Of a stretch of DNA of 59,943 bases, positions 38,222 through 47,772 are shown in pieces. The position numbers and the translations under genes were made by a program. A model generated the notes under the pieces. It made no database searches, was not told the origin of the DNA, and was given only the letters and a program-made list of their open reading frames with translations. Every line of letters starts with the position of its first letter. The stretch's first letter is position 1. The DNA is taken from NCBI GenBank assembly GCA_942492115.1, contig CALODL010000036.1, positions 1 to 59,943 of the forward strand, written 5' to 3'. Source of the DNA: CALODL01 sp942492115. Its GTDB lineage: Bacteria > Planctomycetota > Phycisphaerae > UBA1845 > CAIVHJ01.

Positions 38222-38644
38222 ATGAACACCAGCAACAAGACTTTCAGGTGCCAACTGATCACGCCCGAGCGCGCCATGTTCGACGATGCGGTCGGTTTCG
38301 CAGCGGTCACAGCGCACGACGGCGAGATTGGTTTTTTGCCACACCGCGCTCCGCTGATCTGCCGGCTCGGTCTTGGCGAACTGCGGGTGGAAGTCGAAGG
38401 CAACACGCAACACTTCTTCATCGATGGTGGTTTTGCACAAATGGCCGATGATGAATTCACTGTATTGACCCAACGGGCCATGGCGCCGGCGGACCTCGAT
38501 CTCGCCACGCTACGGAGTGAACTCGAAACCACGCGTGGGCAACATCTCGACGCATCTCACGGCGCCAAGCAACAGCAGCGCACGATTGCACGACTTACGG
38601 CACAGATTGCGTTTGCCGAGCGTCATGGTTCCAAGCAAAAGTGA
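38222..38644 (+). CDS. atpC: ATP synthase F1 subunit epsilon
   Basis: The protein has 140 residues. The beta-sandwich part (FRCQLITPERAMFDDAVGFA, HDGEIGFLPHRAPLICRLG, FIDGGFAQMADDEFTVL) is well conserved. The C-terminal helices (ATLRSELETTRGQHLD onward) are those that regulate ATP hydrolysis in other bacteria. It is the last gene of the operon. Confidence 0.93.
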   Translation: MNTSNKTFRCQLITPERAMFDDAVGFAAVTAHDGEIGFLPHRAPLICRLGLGELRVEVEGNTQHFFIDGGFAQMADDEFTVLTQRAMAPADLDLATLRSELETTRGQHLDASHGAKQQQRTIARLTAQIAFAERHGSKQK

Positions 38645-38710
38645 TTCGTAGGCATCGCTTTAGATGCACCATGTATCCATATCCGGATCGGGTGATGCCC
38701 GTTTTCATTG

Positions 38711-38739
38711 TTGACAGAACATTAGAGAACCGATACTAT
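38711..38739 (+). promoter_or_regulatory. Orphan consensus sigma70 promoter
   Basis: A perfect TTGACA is followed after exactly 17 bases by TACTAT, in AT-rich sequence. It points right, between atpC and a convergent gene, where there is no protein gene to express. Confidence 0.6.
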
Positions 38740-38745
38740 CATTGC

Positions 38746-38909
38746 ATCAATTACGGGTTTCCTTATCATTCAAGACACGTCATTATTTAGTTGGGACCCA
38801 AGCAACGATTACTCACTAGCATAACGACTCTTTTTGCCCACTCATCGGTCCCTCCCCCCGGGGACCGATTTCCCCCAAGGCCCGCTCCACCCCGGCGGGC
38901 CTAATTTTT
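38746..38909 (+). ncRNA. Candidate small RNA between atpC and the histidine kinase gene
   Basis: The interval from a consensus promoter to a strong terminator would make a transcript of about 160 nt with no open frame. Two hairpins end it: ATCGGTCCC/GGGACCGAT (38844-38869) and the terminator stem. The base composition of the first 90 bases is much more AT-rich than the neighbours. I do not recognise a known RNA family. The 320-base gap (38645-38964) is otherwise empty. Confidence 0.3.
38878..38909 (+). terminator. Rho-independent terminator downstream of atpC
   Basis: AGGCCCGC (38878-38885) pairs with GCGGGCCT (38895-38902), followed by AATTTTT. It can end the atp operon transcript, the candidate small RNA, or both. 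Confidence 0.85.
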
Positions 38910-38964
38910 GCGCCGAATGTGCGCGGCCGGGCAGAGGACTGCGCTTCACGACTCAATCTGGTGT

Positions 38965-40557
38965 TCAGGCAGGAGACAGCAGAGAGCGCACACGATCGAG
39001 CAAGGTGGCGGGCCCGAACGGTTTCTCGAGAACACTGTGCGGGCTGTGGCGCAGCACCTGGATGTCCTCCAGTTCGGAGATGAATCCAGTGATGAACAGG
39101 ACACTGATCTGGGGTCGATTGGCCGACAGCCGTTCAGCAAGCTGGGGCCCGTTCATGTCTGGCATGACGACATCCGTAATAACCAGATCAATGGGCTCAT
39201 CGCTGAGCTCCACGAGATCGAGCGCTTCGCGCGCCCCGCTGGCTTCGATCACATTGTAGCCGCCGGTCCGCAGCGTGACGCACACGACACGGCGAACCAG
39301 GGCATCATCATCGCACACCAGAACCGTGCGGCTGCGACTGACTTCCGCATCGACCGGATCATCGACGAGAACATGCTCGGACTGGGGCTGAACGGCGGGC
39401 AGGTGAACCACGAACGTCGCCCCGACTCCTGCAGAGCTGTCTACGGTAATACGACCGCCGTCCTGCGTGACCGCTCCATACGCAGTGGACAGTCCCAGGC
39501 CAGTGCCCTTGCCTGCCGGTTTCGTCGTGAAAAACGGATCAAAGATGCGTTCCACTGTTTCAGGTGCCATCCCGATTCCACGGTCGATCACGGCAATCGT
39601 GACCATGGGTGTGCCCGCCTGCGCGTCATCATGGACATTACGGGTGCGGACTGTAATCTCGCCACCTGCAGGCAGCGCATCACGGGCATTGAGAACGAGG
39701 TTCATGATGACCTGCTCAATCATGCCGGAGTGCACCCGGACACGGTCGAGGTCTGCCTCCAGATCGAGCTCCAACGAATAGCGTTCGCCGATCAGACGAT
39801 GTAGCAGATCATGCATCCGTGTGACCAGTTCATTGGGATCGACGATCTCGGATCGACCAACTTGTTTGCGACTGAATGCCAGCAACTGCCGCGTCAGTGA
39901 TGCGGCGCGTTCTCCTGCAAGCATGATCTGCTCGAGTCCATTGCGCAGTGCCGCACTCGGATCCTCGCCTGCCGGATCGTCAAGGATGACCATCAGTGTC
40001 TCGGTGTTCCCGAGCACGGCGGTCAACAGATTGTTGAAATCGTGGGCCACTCCGCCGGCCAGCTGGCCAAGAGCTTCCATCTTTTGCGCATGAAGCAGCT
40101 GGGCCTCGAGCTTGAGACGCTCGGCCTCGGCCTGCTTGCGCGCCGTCACGTCCTGCAACAAGACGATGACACGTTCGATCGCGGCATCGCGCCCGGGGAC
40201 GGGAATCAGGCTGGCAGCCAGGATCCTGGGATCGTGGCTCCCTGTCACGAACTCCAGCTCACAAGCGTGCCCGCGGGTGGCGCGGTCGGTCAACGCTGCG
40301 ACGCGCCGGCGATCGGGCACGGCAATGAGGTCCGGCCATGCCTGGCCGCACGGATCGGCGCCGCCGAGCTCCAGCATGTTCCGGCCTGCCGGATTGACGG
40401 CGAGCACGATCCCGCCGGAACCCAACTCACACAATCCGACGGGAGCGTTTTGGAAGAACGACAGAAAAGGCCGGCTCTCCTGATCCGCAGATCCACGCGA
40501 GCGGTCTTCATCGAAATGACTTGAACAGCTCAAACCCGTCACCCTTCCCAGCAACAC
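38965..40557 (-). CDS. Hybrid sensor histidine kinase with PAS-like sensor and receiver domain
   Basis: The protein has 530 residues and no membrane segment. In order: a PAS-like region (about 30-140), a HisKA domain with the phosphorylated His172 in LAGGVAHDFNNLL, an ATPase domain with the N box NLVLNARDAL, then DRGIGMAPETVERIFDPFFT and GTGLGLSTAYG, and a C-terminal receiver domain (TVLVCDDDALVRRV; phosphoacceptor Asp in ITDVVMPDMNG; EKPFG with Lys). The signal is unknown. It is about 108 bases downstream of the sigma factor gene on the same strand and might be cotranscribed. The GTG start has no visible ribosome-binding site, so the true start may be further in. Confidence 0.88.
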   Translation of the reverse strand: MLLGRVTGLSCSSHFDEDRSRGSADQESRPFLSFFQNAPVGLCELGSGGIVLAVNPAGRNMLELGGADPCGQAWPDLIAVPDRRRVAALTDRATRGHACELEFVTGSHDPRILAASLIPVPGRDAAIERVIVLLQDVTARKQAEAERLKLEAQLLHAQKMEALGQLAGGVAHDFNNLLTAVLGNTETLMVILDDPAGEDPSAALRNGLEQIMLAGERAASLTRQLLAFSRKQVGRSEIVDPNELVTRMHDLLHRLIGERYSLELDLEADLDRVRVHSGMIEQVIMNLVLNARDALPAGGEITVRTRNVHDDAQAGTPMVTIAVIDRGIGMAPETVERIFDPFFTTKPAGKGTGLGLSTAYGAVTQDGGRITVDSSAGVGATFVVHLPAVQPQSEHVLVDDPVDAEVSRSRTVLVCDDDALVRRVVCVTLRTGGYNVIEASGAREALDLVELSDEPIDLVITDVVMPDMNGPQLAERLSANRPQISVLFITGFISELEDIQVLRHSPHSVLEKPFGPATLLDRVRSLLSPA

Positions 40558-40665
40558 GATCGGTGTTCAGGATATCGCGTCGAGTCTTGGCGGTCACGCG
40601 CCGGATGGTCGCCGGGAGGAATGGGCAAGCCTGCCGAGAGGAGATTGTGCGGTGAACTCGGCCGC

Positions 40666-41601
40666 TCAGTAGTCGATGGTATCGTTGACCAGTTGATTGA
40701 GCCGCCGCAGCGCCTCGTGCTCGATCTGTCGAACCCGTTCCCGAGTCAGGCCGACTTTTTCACCGATGTCCTTGAGTGTCATCGGGTCGCAGTCGTCCAG
40801 CCCATAACGCATCCTCAGGATCTTGGCCTCGCGTTCGTCGATCTGATCGAGCAGACGATGCAGCATGGTGGATTCCGCATCAGAGAACATCGCCTCTTCC
40901 GGCGACGGGCTCCGTGTATCCATGAGCATCTCTGACAGCGGTAGACCGTTCTCGCCATCACCCGACTGGGTGGGTGAGCCGAAGGCCTTGACCGCACGCT
41001 TGATGATGCGGACCTTGCGCTCGGGCAACTGCAACTGCTCCGCCAATTCGGGGATGTCGGGTTGGCGGCCTTCGCGTTCAAGAAAGGCCTCCTTGGCCTG
41101 CTTGAACCGCGCAATCATGTCGACCATGTAGGCTGGAATGTGGATCGGTTGCACAGTGTTGATGAGCGCCCGCTTGATGGCTTGCTTGATCCACCACGAG
41201 GCGTAGGTGCTGAACCGCGTGCCCTGCTCAGGATCAAAACCCTCGACCGCCCGAAGCAACCCGAGATTGCCCTCTTCGATAAGGTCACTGAGGGCCATGC
41301 CGCGGTTGGTGTAGTTCTTGGCGATGTTGACGACCAGCCGCAAATTGGACCGGATCATACGATCGCGTGCTTGCTGAGCCTTGAGCTCCAAGTCCTCGCG
41401 CTCAACGAGACCGATGTCGCCGCTTGCGAACAAATCCTCGAGTTCGAGGGAACGCTGAATGATCTCACCGAGCTCGCCCTCTTCCTCTGGCTTGAGCAGG
41501 GGCGCCTCGTTGATCTGCTTCAGATAAAGTTGTAACCCTGATTCGACAGCGACGGCTAGGTCCCCCTTATGTTGGATGCAGGCCCGGTGTGGACCACACA
41601 T
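40666..41601 (-). CDS. RNA polymerase sigma70-family factor (RpoD/SigA-like)
   Basis: The protein has 311 residues. It has region 1.2 (LQLYLKQINEAPLLKPEEE), region 2 (NLRLVVNIAKNYTNRGMALS; YASWWIKQAIKRAL for -10 recognition), region 3, and region 4 (LKDIGEKVGLTRERVRQIE, then HEALRRLNQL) with its helix-turn-helix. Region 1.1 is absent, so it is either a short primary factor or a group 2 factor; the symbol is left blank for that reason. It is followed by the histidine kinase gene and lies about 150 bases downstream of rpsA. The ATG at 41601 lacks an obvious ribosome-binding site. Confidence 0.92.
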   Translation of the reverse strand: MCGPHRACIQHKGDLAVAVESGLQLYLKQINEAPLLKPEEEGELGEIIQRSLELEDLFASGDIGLVEREDLELKAQQARDRMIRSNLRLVVNIAKNYTNRGMALSDLIEEGNLGLLRAVEGFDPEQGTRFSTYASWWIKQAIKRALINTVQPIHIPAYMVDMIARFKQAKEAFLEREGRQPDIPELAEQLQLPERKVRIIKRAVKAFGSPTQSGDGENGLPLSEMLMDTRSPSPEEAMFSDAESTMLHRLLDQIDEREAKILRMRYGLDDCDPMTLKDIGEKVGLTRERVRQIEHEALRRLNQLVNDTIDY

Positions 41602-41754
41602 GACGTCAACCCATGTGGATGATCGTCACATCACAACACTGACTTCACTACCAGAGCGTTCCCGGGACCTGCAGCGCAGCTGCATCATGGTGTCACACCC
41701 GCAATCGCACCCACAGCACGGCCCTTTTGCGGGCATGACAGACCAATAACTGTT

Positions 41755-43701
41755 TTATTCAGCGTCCGGTTTCTTCTCTTCTGTCGCTTCTGTCTCTTCG
41801 GCAGCTGCCGCTGGGGGTTCCTCAGCTGCAACCGGTTCCTCGGTGACGGCCGGTTCCTCAGTGGCAGCCGCCGGCTCGTCGGTCGCTCCGGCCGGCGGAG
41901 TGGTCTCCGCGGAAGCCTCACCACCTGCCTGCTTGGCAAACAAGCTGCGATCGATGATATCGCTGCCCAGATCGCCGCCACCGGCCAGGCCACCACGCCG
42001 TTGCTTCTTCTGCTTGCTCCCATCGGCCGACGCTTCACCACCTTCATCCTCGGAGGCCCATTCAGCACGCTTTTTCGACAGTCCGATCTTGCGCTCGATC
42101 GAATCGACCCGCAGGATCTTGACCAGAATCTTGTCGCCGACCTTGACCTCATCGTGAGCGTCTTCGACCTTGGCATCCGATAGTTCGCTGACGTGCAGCA
42201 AACCCTCGAGATCCTGTTCGAGTTCGACGAACACGCCGAAGTTCGTGATCTTGGTGACCGTTCCTTCGACGATCTGGCCCGGGAGGTAGTTGTCCGGAAC
42301 GGCACGTTCCCACGGATCTTCACTGAGCTGCTTGACACCCAGGGCTATTCTCTGCTTGTCTTCTTCGACCTTCAGAACGACGCATTCGATTTCCTGCCCC
42401 TTCTTGAGCAGCTCGGACGGATGCGAAATCTTCTTGGTCCAGCTGAGGTCCGAGACATGCAGCAAGCCGTCGATCCCCTCTTCGATTTCGACGAAAGCAC
42501 CGTAATTGGTCAGGTTGCGAACCTTGCCCTTGATACGGGTATTCGGTGGGTACTTCGCGGCAACCGTAGTCCAGGGATTGACCTCGGTCTGCTTCATCCC
42601 CAGACTGATTTCTTTCTTGTCCTTGTTGATCTCGAGCACGACCACTTCGACTTCATCGCCCAGACTGATCAACTCTGACGGATGGTTGATGCGTCGCGTC
42701 CAGCTCATCTCGCTGATGTGGACCAGGCCCTCGATGCCTGGTTCGAGTTTCACGAACGCACCGTAGTTCATGATGTTGACGACCTCGCCCTTGATTTTGG
42801 CGCCAACCGGATACTTCTCGTCGACCCGCTGCCACGGATCCTCGGTCTGCTGCTTGAGGCCGAGCGCGATCTTTTCCTTCTCGAGGTCGATATTGAGGAT
42901 CGAGACCTCGATCTCCTGATCGATCTTGAGTAACTCGGACGGGTGATGCACGCGTTCCCAACTCATGTCGGTGATGTGCAACAGACCGTCAATCCCACCG
43001 AGGTCGACGAACGCACCGAAGTCCGCGATGTTCTTGACCACGCCCTTGCACACGTCGCCAACATTGATCTTCTGGAGGAGATTATCACGTGCGGCTTGAC
43101 GTTTTTCTTCGATGAGTTTGCGGCGCGAAATAACGATATTCCGACGATCGGTATCGATCTTGAGAATCTTGGCATCGATGTCCTTGCCAATGTATTCGGC
43201 AATATCACCCGGCCGGCGAATGTCGACCTGCGACGCTGGCAAGAACACGGGCACGCCAATGTCGACGAGCAGACCACCTTTGATCTTGCGCATCACGCGA
43301 CCGCGCACTTCGTCGCCCTCGTTCTGAGTCTCGATGATCTTCTGCCAGTTCAGCAGACGATCAGCCTTCCGCTTGCTGAGCTGGATCAGCCCGCTCTCAG
43401 ACTCGACCGCATCGAGCCACACGTCGATCTCGGAGCCAACCACGATCTCTGCGGCATCGTTCCATTCATCCGCCCCGATCACACCTTCGCTCTTGAGCCC
43501 GACGTCGACAATGACATCGTCGCCATGACGACCGATGACCCGGCCCTTGAGCAGCGTTCCGCTGGAGATGTCTCCGAACGTCGAGGTGATCCTGCTTTCG
43601 ATGGCAGCATCGTCGGAGTCGGCGCCGAAAAAGCCCGCGATCTCCTGCTCGACCATTTCGTCAGTGATGTTCAATTCTTCAAGAAGGTTGTGATCGACCA
43701 T
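41755..43701 (-). CDS. rpsA: 30S ribosomal protein S1
   Basis: The protein has 648 residues with six S1-type RNA-binding repeats. Four share the strong pattern GxVxNxxxYGAFVxLE, for example VVNIMNYGAFVKLEPGIEGL, and the repeats are separated by linkers such as DPWQRVDEKYPVG. The tail is a low-complexity Ala/Glu/Pro stretch (about 560-648). S1 brings mRNA to the 30S subunit. The ATG at 43701 is used; a GTG six codons upstream is possible. Both lack a strong Shine-Dalgarno site, as is common for rpsA. Confidence 0.93.
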   Translation of the reverse strand: MVDHNLLEELNITDEMVEQEIAGFFGADSDDAAIESRITSTFGDISSGTLLKGRVIGRHGDDVIVDVGLKSEGVIGADEWNDAAEIVVGSEIDVWLDAVESESGLIQLSKRKADRLLNWQKIIETQNEGDEVRGRVMRKIKGGLLVDIGVPVFLPASQVDIRRPGDIAEYIGKDIDAKILKIDTDRRNIVISRRKLIEEKRQAARDNLLQKINVGDVCKGVVKNIADFGAFVDLGGIDGLLHITDMSWERVHHPSELLKIDQEIEVSILNIDLEKEKIALGLKQQTEDPWQRVDEKYPVGAKIKGEVVNIMNYGAFVKLEPGIEGLVHISEMSWTRRINHPSELISLGDEVEVVVLEINKDKKEISLGMKQTEVNPWTTVAAKYPPNTRIKGKVRNLTNYGAFVEIEEGIDGLLHVSDLSWTKKISHPSELLKKGQEIECVVLKVEEDKQRIALGVKQLSEDPWERAVPDNYLPGQIVEGTVTKITNFGVFVELEQDLEGLLHVSELSDAKVEDAHDEVKVGDKILVKILRVDSIERKIGLSKKRAEWASEDEGGEASADGSKQKKQRRGGLAGGGDLGSDIIDRSLFAKQAGGEASAETTPPAGATDEPAAATEEPAVTEEPVAAEEPPAAAAEETEATEEKKPDAE

Positions 43702-43948
43702 GTTCCTAAATCTCGTCACTCGATGGCGGTTACGGCAGCACGCTTTCCTGGATCAAGCCCACAGCGCACACAGTCGAAGTCCCTGGAAACAGGAACAACT
43801 CAGTGGTCGGCAGAGAGATGGTGCCTTGAATAAGGTGGAGAGGAATGTGCGACCGCCGCCGCGAAAAGAAACTACGAACCTGGCCCGCGGGCACCCTGCC
43901 CATGCGATCTTCAGCCAGGCTCAAGAATGTCACAATATACCGGAAGAG

Positions 43949-44788
43949 TCAGAGGGCTTCCAGCATCGCCACAAACTCCTGGACCACACTGTCCGGCGTG
44001 GATGCCCCGGCGGTCACGCCGGCCACCTTGCAGCCCCCGACCATCGTGGACTCGAATTGCCGGACCGATTCGATGTGGTGGGTCGTGGTGATTCCGGCTG
44101 CCAGACGCGCCAGCTCCCTGGTATTGGCCGAATGCAGGCCGCCGAGGACGAACAGGACATCGACCTCGCGGGCAAGTGCCACTGCAGATTCCTGCCTGCG
44201 GACGACCTCGAGGCACAAGGTGTTGATGACTTTCATCTCCTGGTAGGGCCGAGCCGCGATGTGCCCGATGATATGGGCCACATGCTCCGGAGCATGGGTC
44301 GTCTGGGCTACGATTCCCAGACGCTCGCGATAGGGCAGCTTGTCGTCGAGCTCCTCGACGCTGTCGAGCACGATGATGTCTGGCGCATAACCAAGCACAC
44401 CTTTGACTTCCGGGTGATGCGGATCGCCGATCAGTATCACGCAATAGCCCTCGTCATGGAGTTGCTTGACCGCATCCTGGGCCTTTTTGACCAGAATGCA
44501 CGTCGCATCCACGACATTGAGTCCCCGCGCTCGGGCCTGGTCATAGAGTTCCGGCGTGGCCCCGTGGGATCGAACGAGAATGTTACTGCCGTCTGGAATC
44601 GACTCGATCTCGCCCGACTGGTCCAACCCGGCCTGCTCGAGGCGGTCGACCACGTCATTGTTGTGCACGACGGGCCCGAGGGCGATGACCTTCCCGGGAC
44701 CATGCTCCCTGACGGCCTTCTCGGCCAGCTCGACGGCATCCTCGACACCGAAACAGAACCCACGTTTTTCCGCAAGGCGCACTTCCAT
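43949..44788 (-). CDS. ispH: 4-hydroxy-3-methylbut-2-enyl diphosphate reductase
   Basis: The protein has 279 residues with the three iron-sulphur cysteines in place: Cys12 (GFCFGVEDAVE), Cys97 (VVDATCILVKK) and Cys192 (INTLCLEVVRRQ). GDPHHPEVKG is the conserved histidine segment. It makes IPP and DMAPP in the last step of the MEP isoprenoid pathway. It starts 18 bases after plsC and is followed by rpsA, an order also known from Firmicutes. Confidence 0.96.
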   Translation of the reverse strand: MEVRLAEKRGFCFGVEDAVELAEKAVREHGPGKVIALGPVVHNNDVVDRLEQAGLDQSGEIESIPDGSNILVRSHGATPELYDQARARGLNVVDATCILVKKAQDAVKQLHDEGYCVILIGDPHHPEVKGVLGYAPDIIVLDSVEELDDKLPYRERLGIVAQTTHAPEHVAHIIGHIAARPYQEMKVINTLCLEVVRRQESAVALAREVDVLFVLGGLHSANTRELARLAAGITTTHHIESVRQFESTMVGGCKVAGVTAGASTPDSVVQEFVAMLEAL

Positions 44789-44806
44789 GACTTCAATATC
44801 CGAAGG

Positions 44807-45514
44807 TCAGATTGGCTCGGAATCGTTCTCTTCAGGCTGATTATAGTCGAACGGCAGATGCCCCACATCCTTACGCAGGGTGTTGTGCAAAGTTCGCAGA
44901 TCAGCGGTCAATCGGGCCGTCACCGCATCAGATCGGCCTGCGAGGTCGGCCAGCGCTATGGGCCGCCCGATCTGCAGCCAGATCGGGCCCCGACGCGGCC
45001 AGCGCTGACCACGCGGCCACAGGTCCACGACGCCGTCGATGGCGATCGGCAGAATTGGAACTTTGCCGCGGCGGGCCAGGGCGATGAATCCGGGCAGAAG
45101 CGGTGCAATCCGCCCCGTCGCGCTGCGTGTCCCCTCAGGAAACACGCACAGTGCATGGCCCGCGGACAACCGCCGCACGCCCTCGCGCATGGCCCCCAGA
45201 TCGGCCGTCCCCCGGCGGACTGGAAAGGCGTTGACGGCCGCGATGAACCGACCGAAGAGCCCTTTGAACAGTGTGTCACGGGCCATGTAGTGACAGTCAC
45301 GCCGCAACGTGATACCCACCAGCACCGGATCGAGAACGCTTTGATGATTGCTCACGATGAGCAGACCACCGCGCGGCGGAACATGCTCGAGGCCCTGAGC
45401 GCGGACCTTGAACCACAACGGGACGGTCATGTGCAACAGGATACGGGCAATGCGCTGGGGATACGGTGAGCTGGCTGTGATCGGCCGGGAGAGTGGCTCA
45501 GGATGGTTGACCAT
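44807..45514 (-). CDS. plsC: 1-acyl-sn-glycerol-3-phosphate acyltransferase
   Basis: The protein has 235 residues with the acyltransferase motifs NHQSVLD (catalytic His57, Asp62), FPEGTRSATG and, between them, NAFPVRRG. It converts lysophosphatidate to phosphatidate at the membrane. Its start lies 17 bases inside the cmk gene, so translation is probably coupled. Confidence 0.93.
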   Translation of the reverse strand: MVNHPEPLSRPITASSPYPQRIARILLHMTVPLWFKVRAQGLEHVPPRGGLLIVSNHQSVLDPVLVGITLRRDCHYMARDTLFKGLFGRFIAAVNAFPVRRGTADLGAMREGVRRLSAGHALCVFPEGTRSATGRIAPLLPGFIALARRGKVPILPIAIDGVVDLWPRGQRWPRRGPIWLQIGRPIALADLAGRSDAVTARLTADLRTLHNTLRKDVGHLPFDYNQPEENDSEPI

Positions 45515-46175
45515 TGGTCTGTAGCTCGGCGATGCACGCAGCCAATTGATCGACGACTTCGGCGATGGTCATGTGCGTCGTGTCGATCTTGATGGTGCTG
45601 GGGTGCTCGAGCAACGGAGCCCACTGGCACTGATCGTTATTATCGCGCCGACTGAGGTTTTCCAGGACCTCCTTGTAGGTCACTTCGATGCCGTCGGCAC
45701 GCATCTCGTGAAAGCGGCGTTCGGCACGTTTCTCGAGCGAGGCATCGAGAAAGAACCGCGCATCGGCCTCAGGAAACACAACACTGCCCTGGTCGCGGCC
45801 TTCGGTCACCAGCGAACCCAGTGTCTCACCGATGATCTGTTGCTGCTCGACCAACAGCCGGCGAACTTCTGGAATGCGCGACACAGCCGAGGTCGCCTGG
45901 TTGACCTCCATCGTGCGGATGGCTTCGGAGACATCGTGACCGTCCAGCAACACACGGGTGTGCGTCGGACCACAATCGACCTGAATGTCGACGTCGGTGA
46001 CGATCTGGATGATCGCGGCAGGGTCATCGAGTTCAGTCTCGTCACGAAGACACTTGAGCGCGGCCGCGCGATACATCGCACCCGTGTCGAGATAGGCGAT
46101 TTCGAGCCGCGCGGCGAGCTTGCGCGCCGCAGTGCTCTTACCGGATCCAGCTGGGCCATCGATCGTGATCTTCAT
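45498..46175 (-). CDS. cmk: Cytidylate kinase
   Basis: The protein has 225 residues with P-loop GPAGSGKST (7-15), LDTGAMYRA and EGRDQGSVVFPEADARFFLD, all typical of CMP kinase. It phosphorylates CMP and dCMP. It stands at the head of the conserved cmk-plsC-ispH-rpsA series, 48 bases after dacB. Confidence 0.95.
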   Translation of the reverse strand: MKITIDGPAGSGKSTAARKLAARLEIAYLDTGAMYRAAALKCLRDETELDDPAAIIQIVTDVDIQVDCGPTHTRVLLDGHDVSEAIRTMEVNQATSAVSRIPEVRRLLVEQQQIIGETLGSLVTEGRDQGSVVFPEADARFFLDASLEKRAERRFHEMRADGIEVTYKEVLENLSRRDNNDQCQWAPLLEHPSTIKIDTTHMTIAEVVDQLAACIAELQTNGQPS

Positions 46176-46223
46176 GCCCGTCGATTATAACCTCGCCGGC
46201 GAGTGTGACCAGTCACGGAACTG

Positions 46224-47684
46224 TTAATGCGGACGTCGCGGCGCGCCGGGCTGTTGCGCAAGAGTTCTGCACAGGTTGACCATCAGCGTGTTGTACAACC
46301 GGTTCTCTCCCGGGATGTCGTTGAAGATCACCGCAAACGCCCACCACCGGCCGTCGTTGGTCGCTACGTACCCGCACAATGACTTGATCCCGGTCATGTA
46401 GCCCGTCTTGAGCCACACGCCGCCCGGGATATCGAGAAACCGCTTACGCACAGTCGGAACCGGACCGACGTTCGACGCCATTTGCGAAATGAACAGATCA
46501 CCCAGCTCGCGATCGAGATACACGTACTTCAACACTTCGACAAGCTGCCGGGCGCTCAACCGGTTGTCCCGGCTGAGCCCGGAACCGTCTGAAAATACGG
46601 CCCCGTCCAACGGAATATTCCAAGCCTTCAGCCGCTGGTTCATCAGGCTGGCCCCGCCGCCCCAACTGCCTGGTGCCGTGGGATTGGCCGACCGCGCGGC
46701 CTGTTTGAGAAGACACTCGGCGAAGAGGTTCTGGCTGTTTTGCAATGTACGGATCAGCACATCGGTAATGGGTGTCCGATGGACGGCAACCAACTCATGG
46801 GCTGCCGGATCGGGCCCGGAACCGCGGGGACGACGGACAGTCCCTCTTACGGTGACCCCGCGTGATTCGAGAACCATGGCCAGCGCATGCCCGAACAACA
46901 GCGCGGGATCGCTGACGGACACGGGCTGAATCGTCTGGCGTTTGGCACAACGGCCGCGCAACTCGTACACCGCATCGTTTGACGGTCGATGCAACCACGG
47001 TGTGCCCGAGCCACGTTTCGTTTGATTCTCGATCGTGATCCAGTCGGTCGGTGGAAACACACTGTAGCCCGGTGTCTGGCCGTCACGCGGCCACACGGTG
47101 ACATCGATACAGTTGGTGTTGAAATTCACCCCGCCCACTGGCGCGGCGTACCACTTCGGCAGATCGTCTGCCTCCCACGCCGGGTGCACGCGAATGTCCT
47201 CGAAGCAGCGATCGTCAATGATCAAGTCGCCTACCTCATCCCGGCCCTGCTTCCTGACGGCGTCGGCCCATGTCTCCAGTGTCGCGAGACGGGCACGTTC
47301 ATACCGCTTGCACAAGCGCTCGTCACCAATGGCCGGGTCGCCGCCACCGATGACGACAAGATCAGGACCATTGAAATACAGTGTCGTCTTGAACGCGTAG
47401 TTGCCGCCAAGCACATCAAGTGCCACGGCAGATGACACGACCTTGTGTGTACTGGCGGGGACGAGGACGCGGTCGGCGTTGAGGTCGAGGTGGACGCGGC
47501 CAGCAGGCAATTCCATGACACACGCGCTGACCTGTGTGACCGCATGGGGCAACGGCTTGAACAGGGCTTCGAGGGTCGCCTGCGGTGTCTCTGCACCAGC
47601 CGGACCACATGCCCACATCACCACCAGGGCGAACACGACACGCCGTGGAGATGCACAGCATTGAGTTGAGTTACGCGTCAACAT
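46224..47684 (-). CDS. dacB: D-alanyl-D-alanine carboxypeptidase (PBP4, S13 family)
   Basis: The protein has 486 residues, with a signal peptide (about 1-31, cleavage near AGA-ET). The penicillin-binding motifs are SxxK (STHK, 78-81), SxN (SQN in LQNSQNLFAECLL) and KTG (KTGYMTG). Other family blocks include VNFNTNCIDVTVWP and DGSGLSRDNR. It trims or cross-links peptidoglycan in the periplasm. Cell-wall synthesis is a useful hint here, as planctomycetes do have peptidoglycan. An in-frame extension upstream to 47840 is not supported. Confidence 0.92.
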   Translation of the reverse strand: MLTRNSTQCCASPRRVVFALVVMWACGPAGAETPQATLEALFKPLPHAVTQVSACVMELPAGRVHLDLNADRVLVPASTHKVVSSAVALDVLGGNYAFKTTLYFNGPDLVVIGGGDPAIGDERLCKRYERARLATLETWADAVRKQGRDEVGDLIIDDRCFEDIRVHPAWEADDLPKWYAAPVGGVNFNTNCIDVTVWPRDGQTPGYSVFPPTDWITIENQTKRGSGTPWLHRPSNDAVYELRGRCAKRQTIQPVSVSDPALLFGHALAMVLESRGVTVRGTVRRPRGSGPDPAAHELVAVHRTPITDVLIRTLQNSQNLFAECLLKQAARSANPTAPGSWGGGASLMNQRLKAWNIPLDGAVFSDGSGLSRDNRLSARQLVEVLKYVYLDRELGDLFISQMASNVGPVPTVRKRFLDIPGGVWLKTGYMTGIKSLCGYVATNDGRWWAFAVIFNDIPGENRLYNTLMVNLCRTLAQQPGAPRRPH

Positions 47685-47772
47685 TGTCCCGGGTGAGATG
47701 ATCGCGATTGCGCAGGATCCATGCAAGGGTTGTTCGGCGACAACCCGCCGACCCCCTGTTACAATCTCACGC

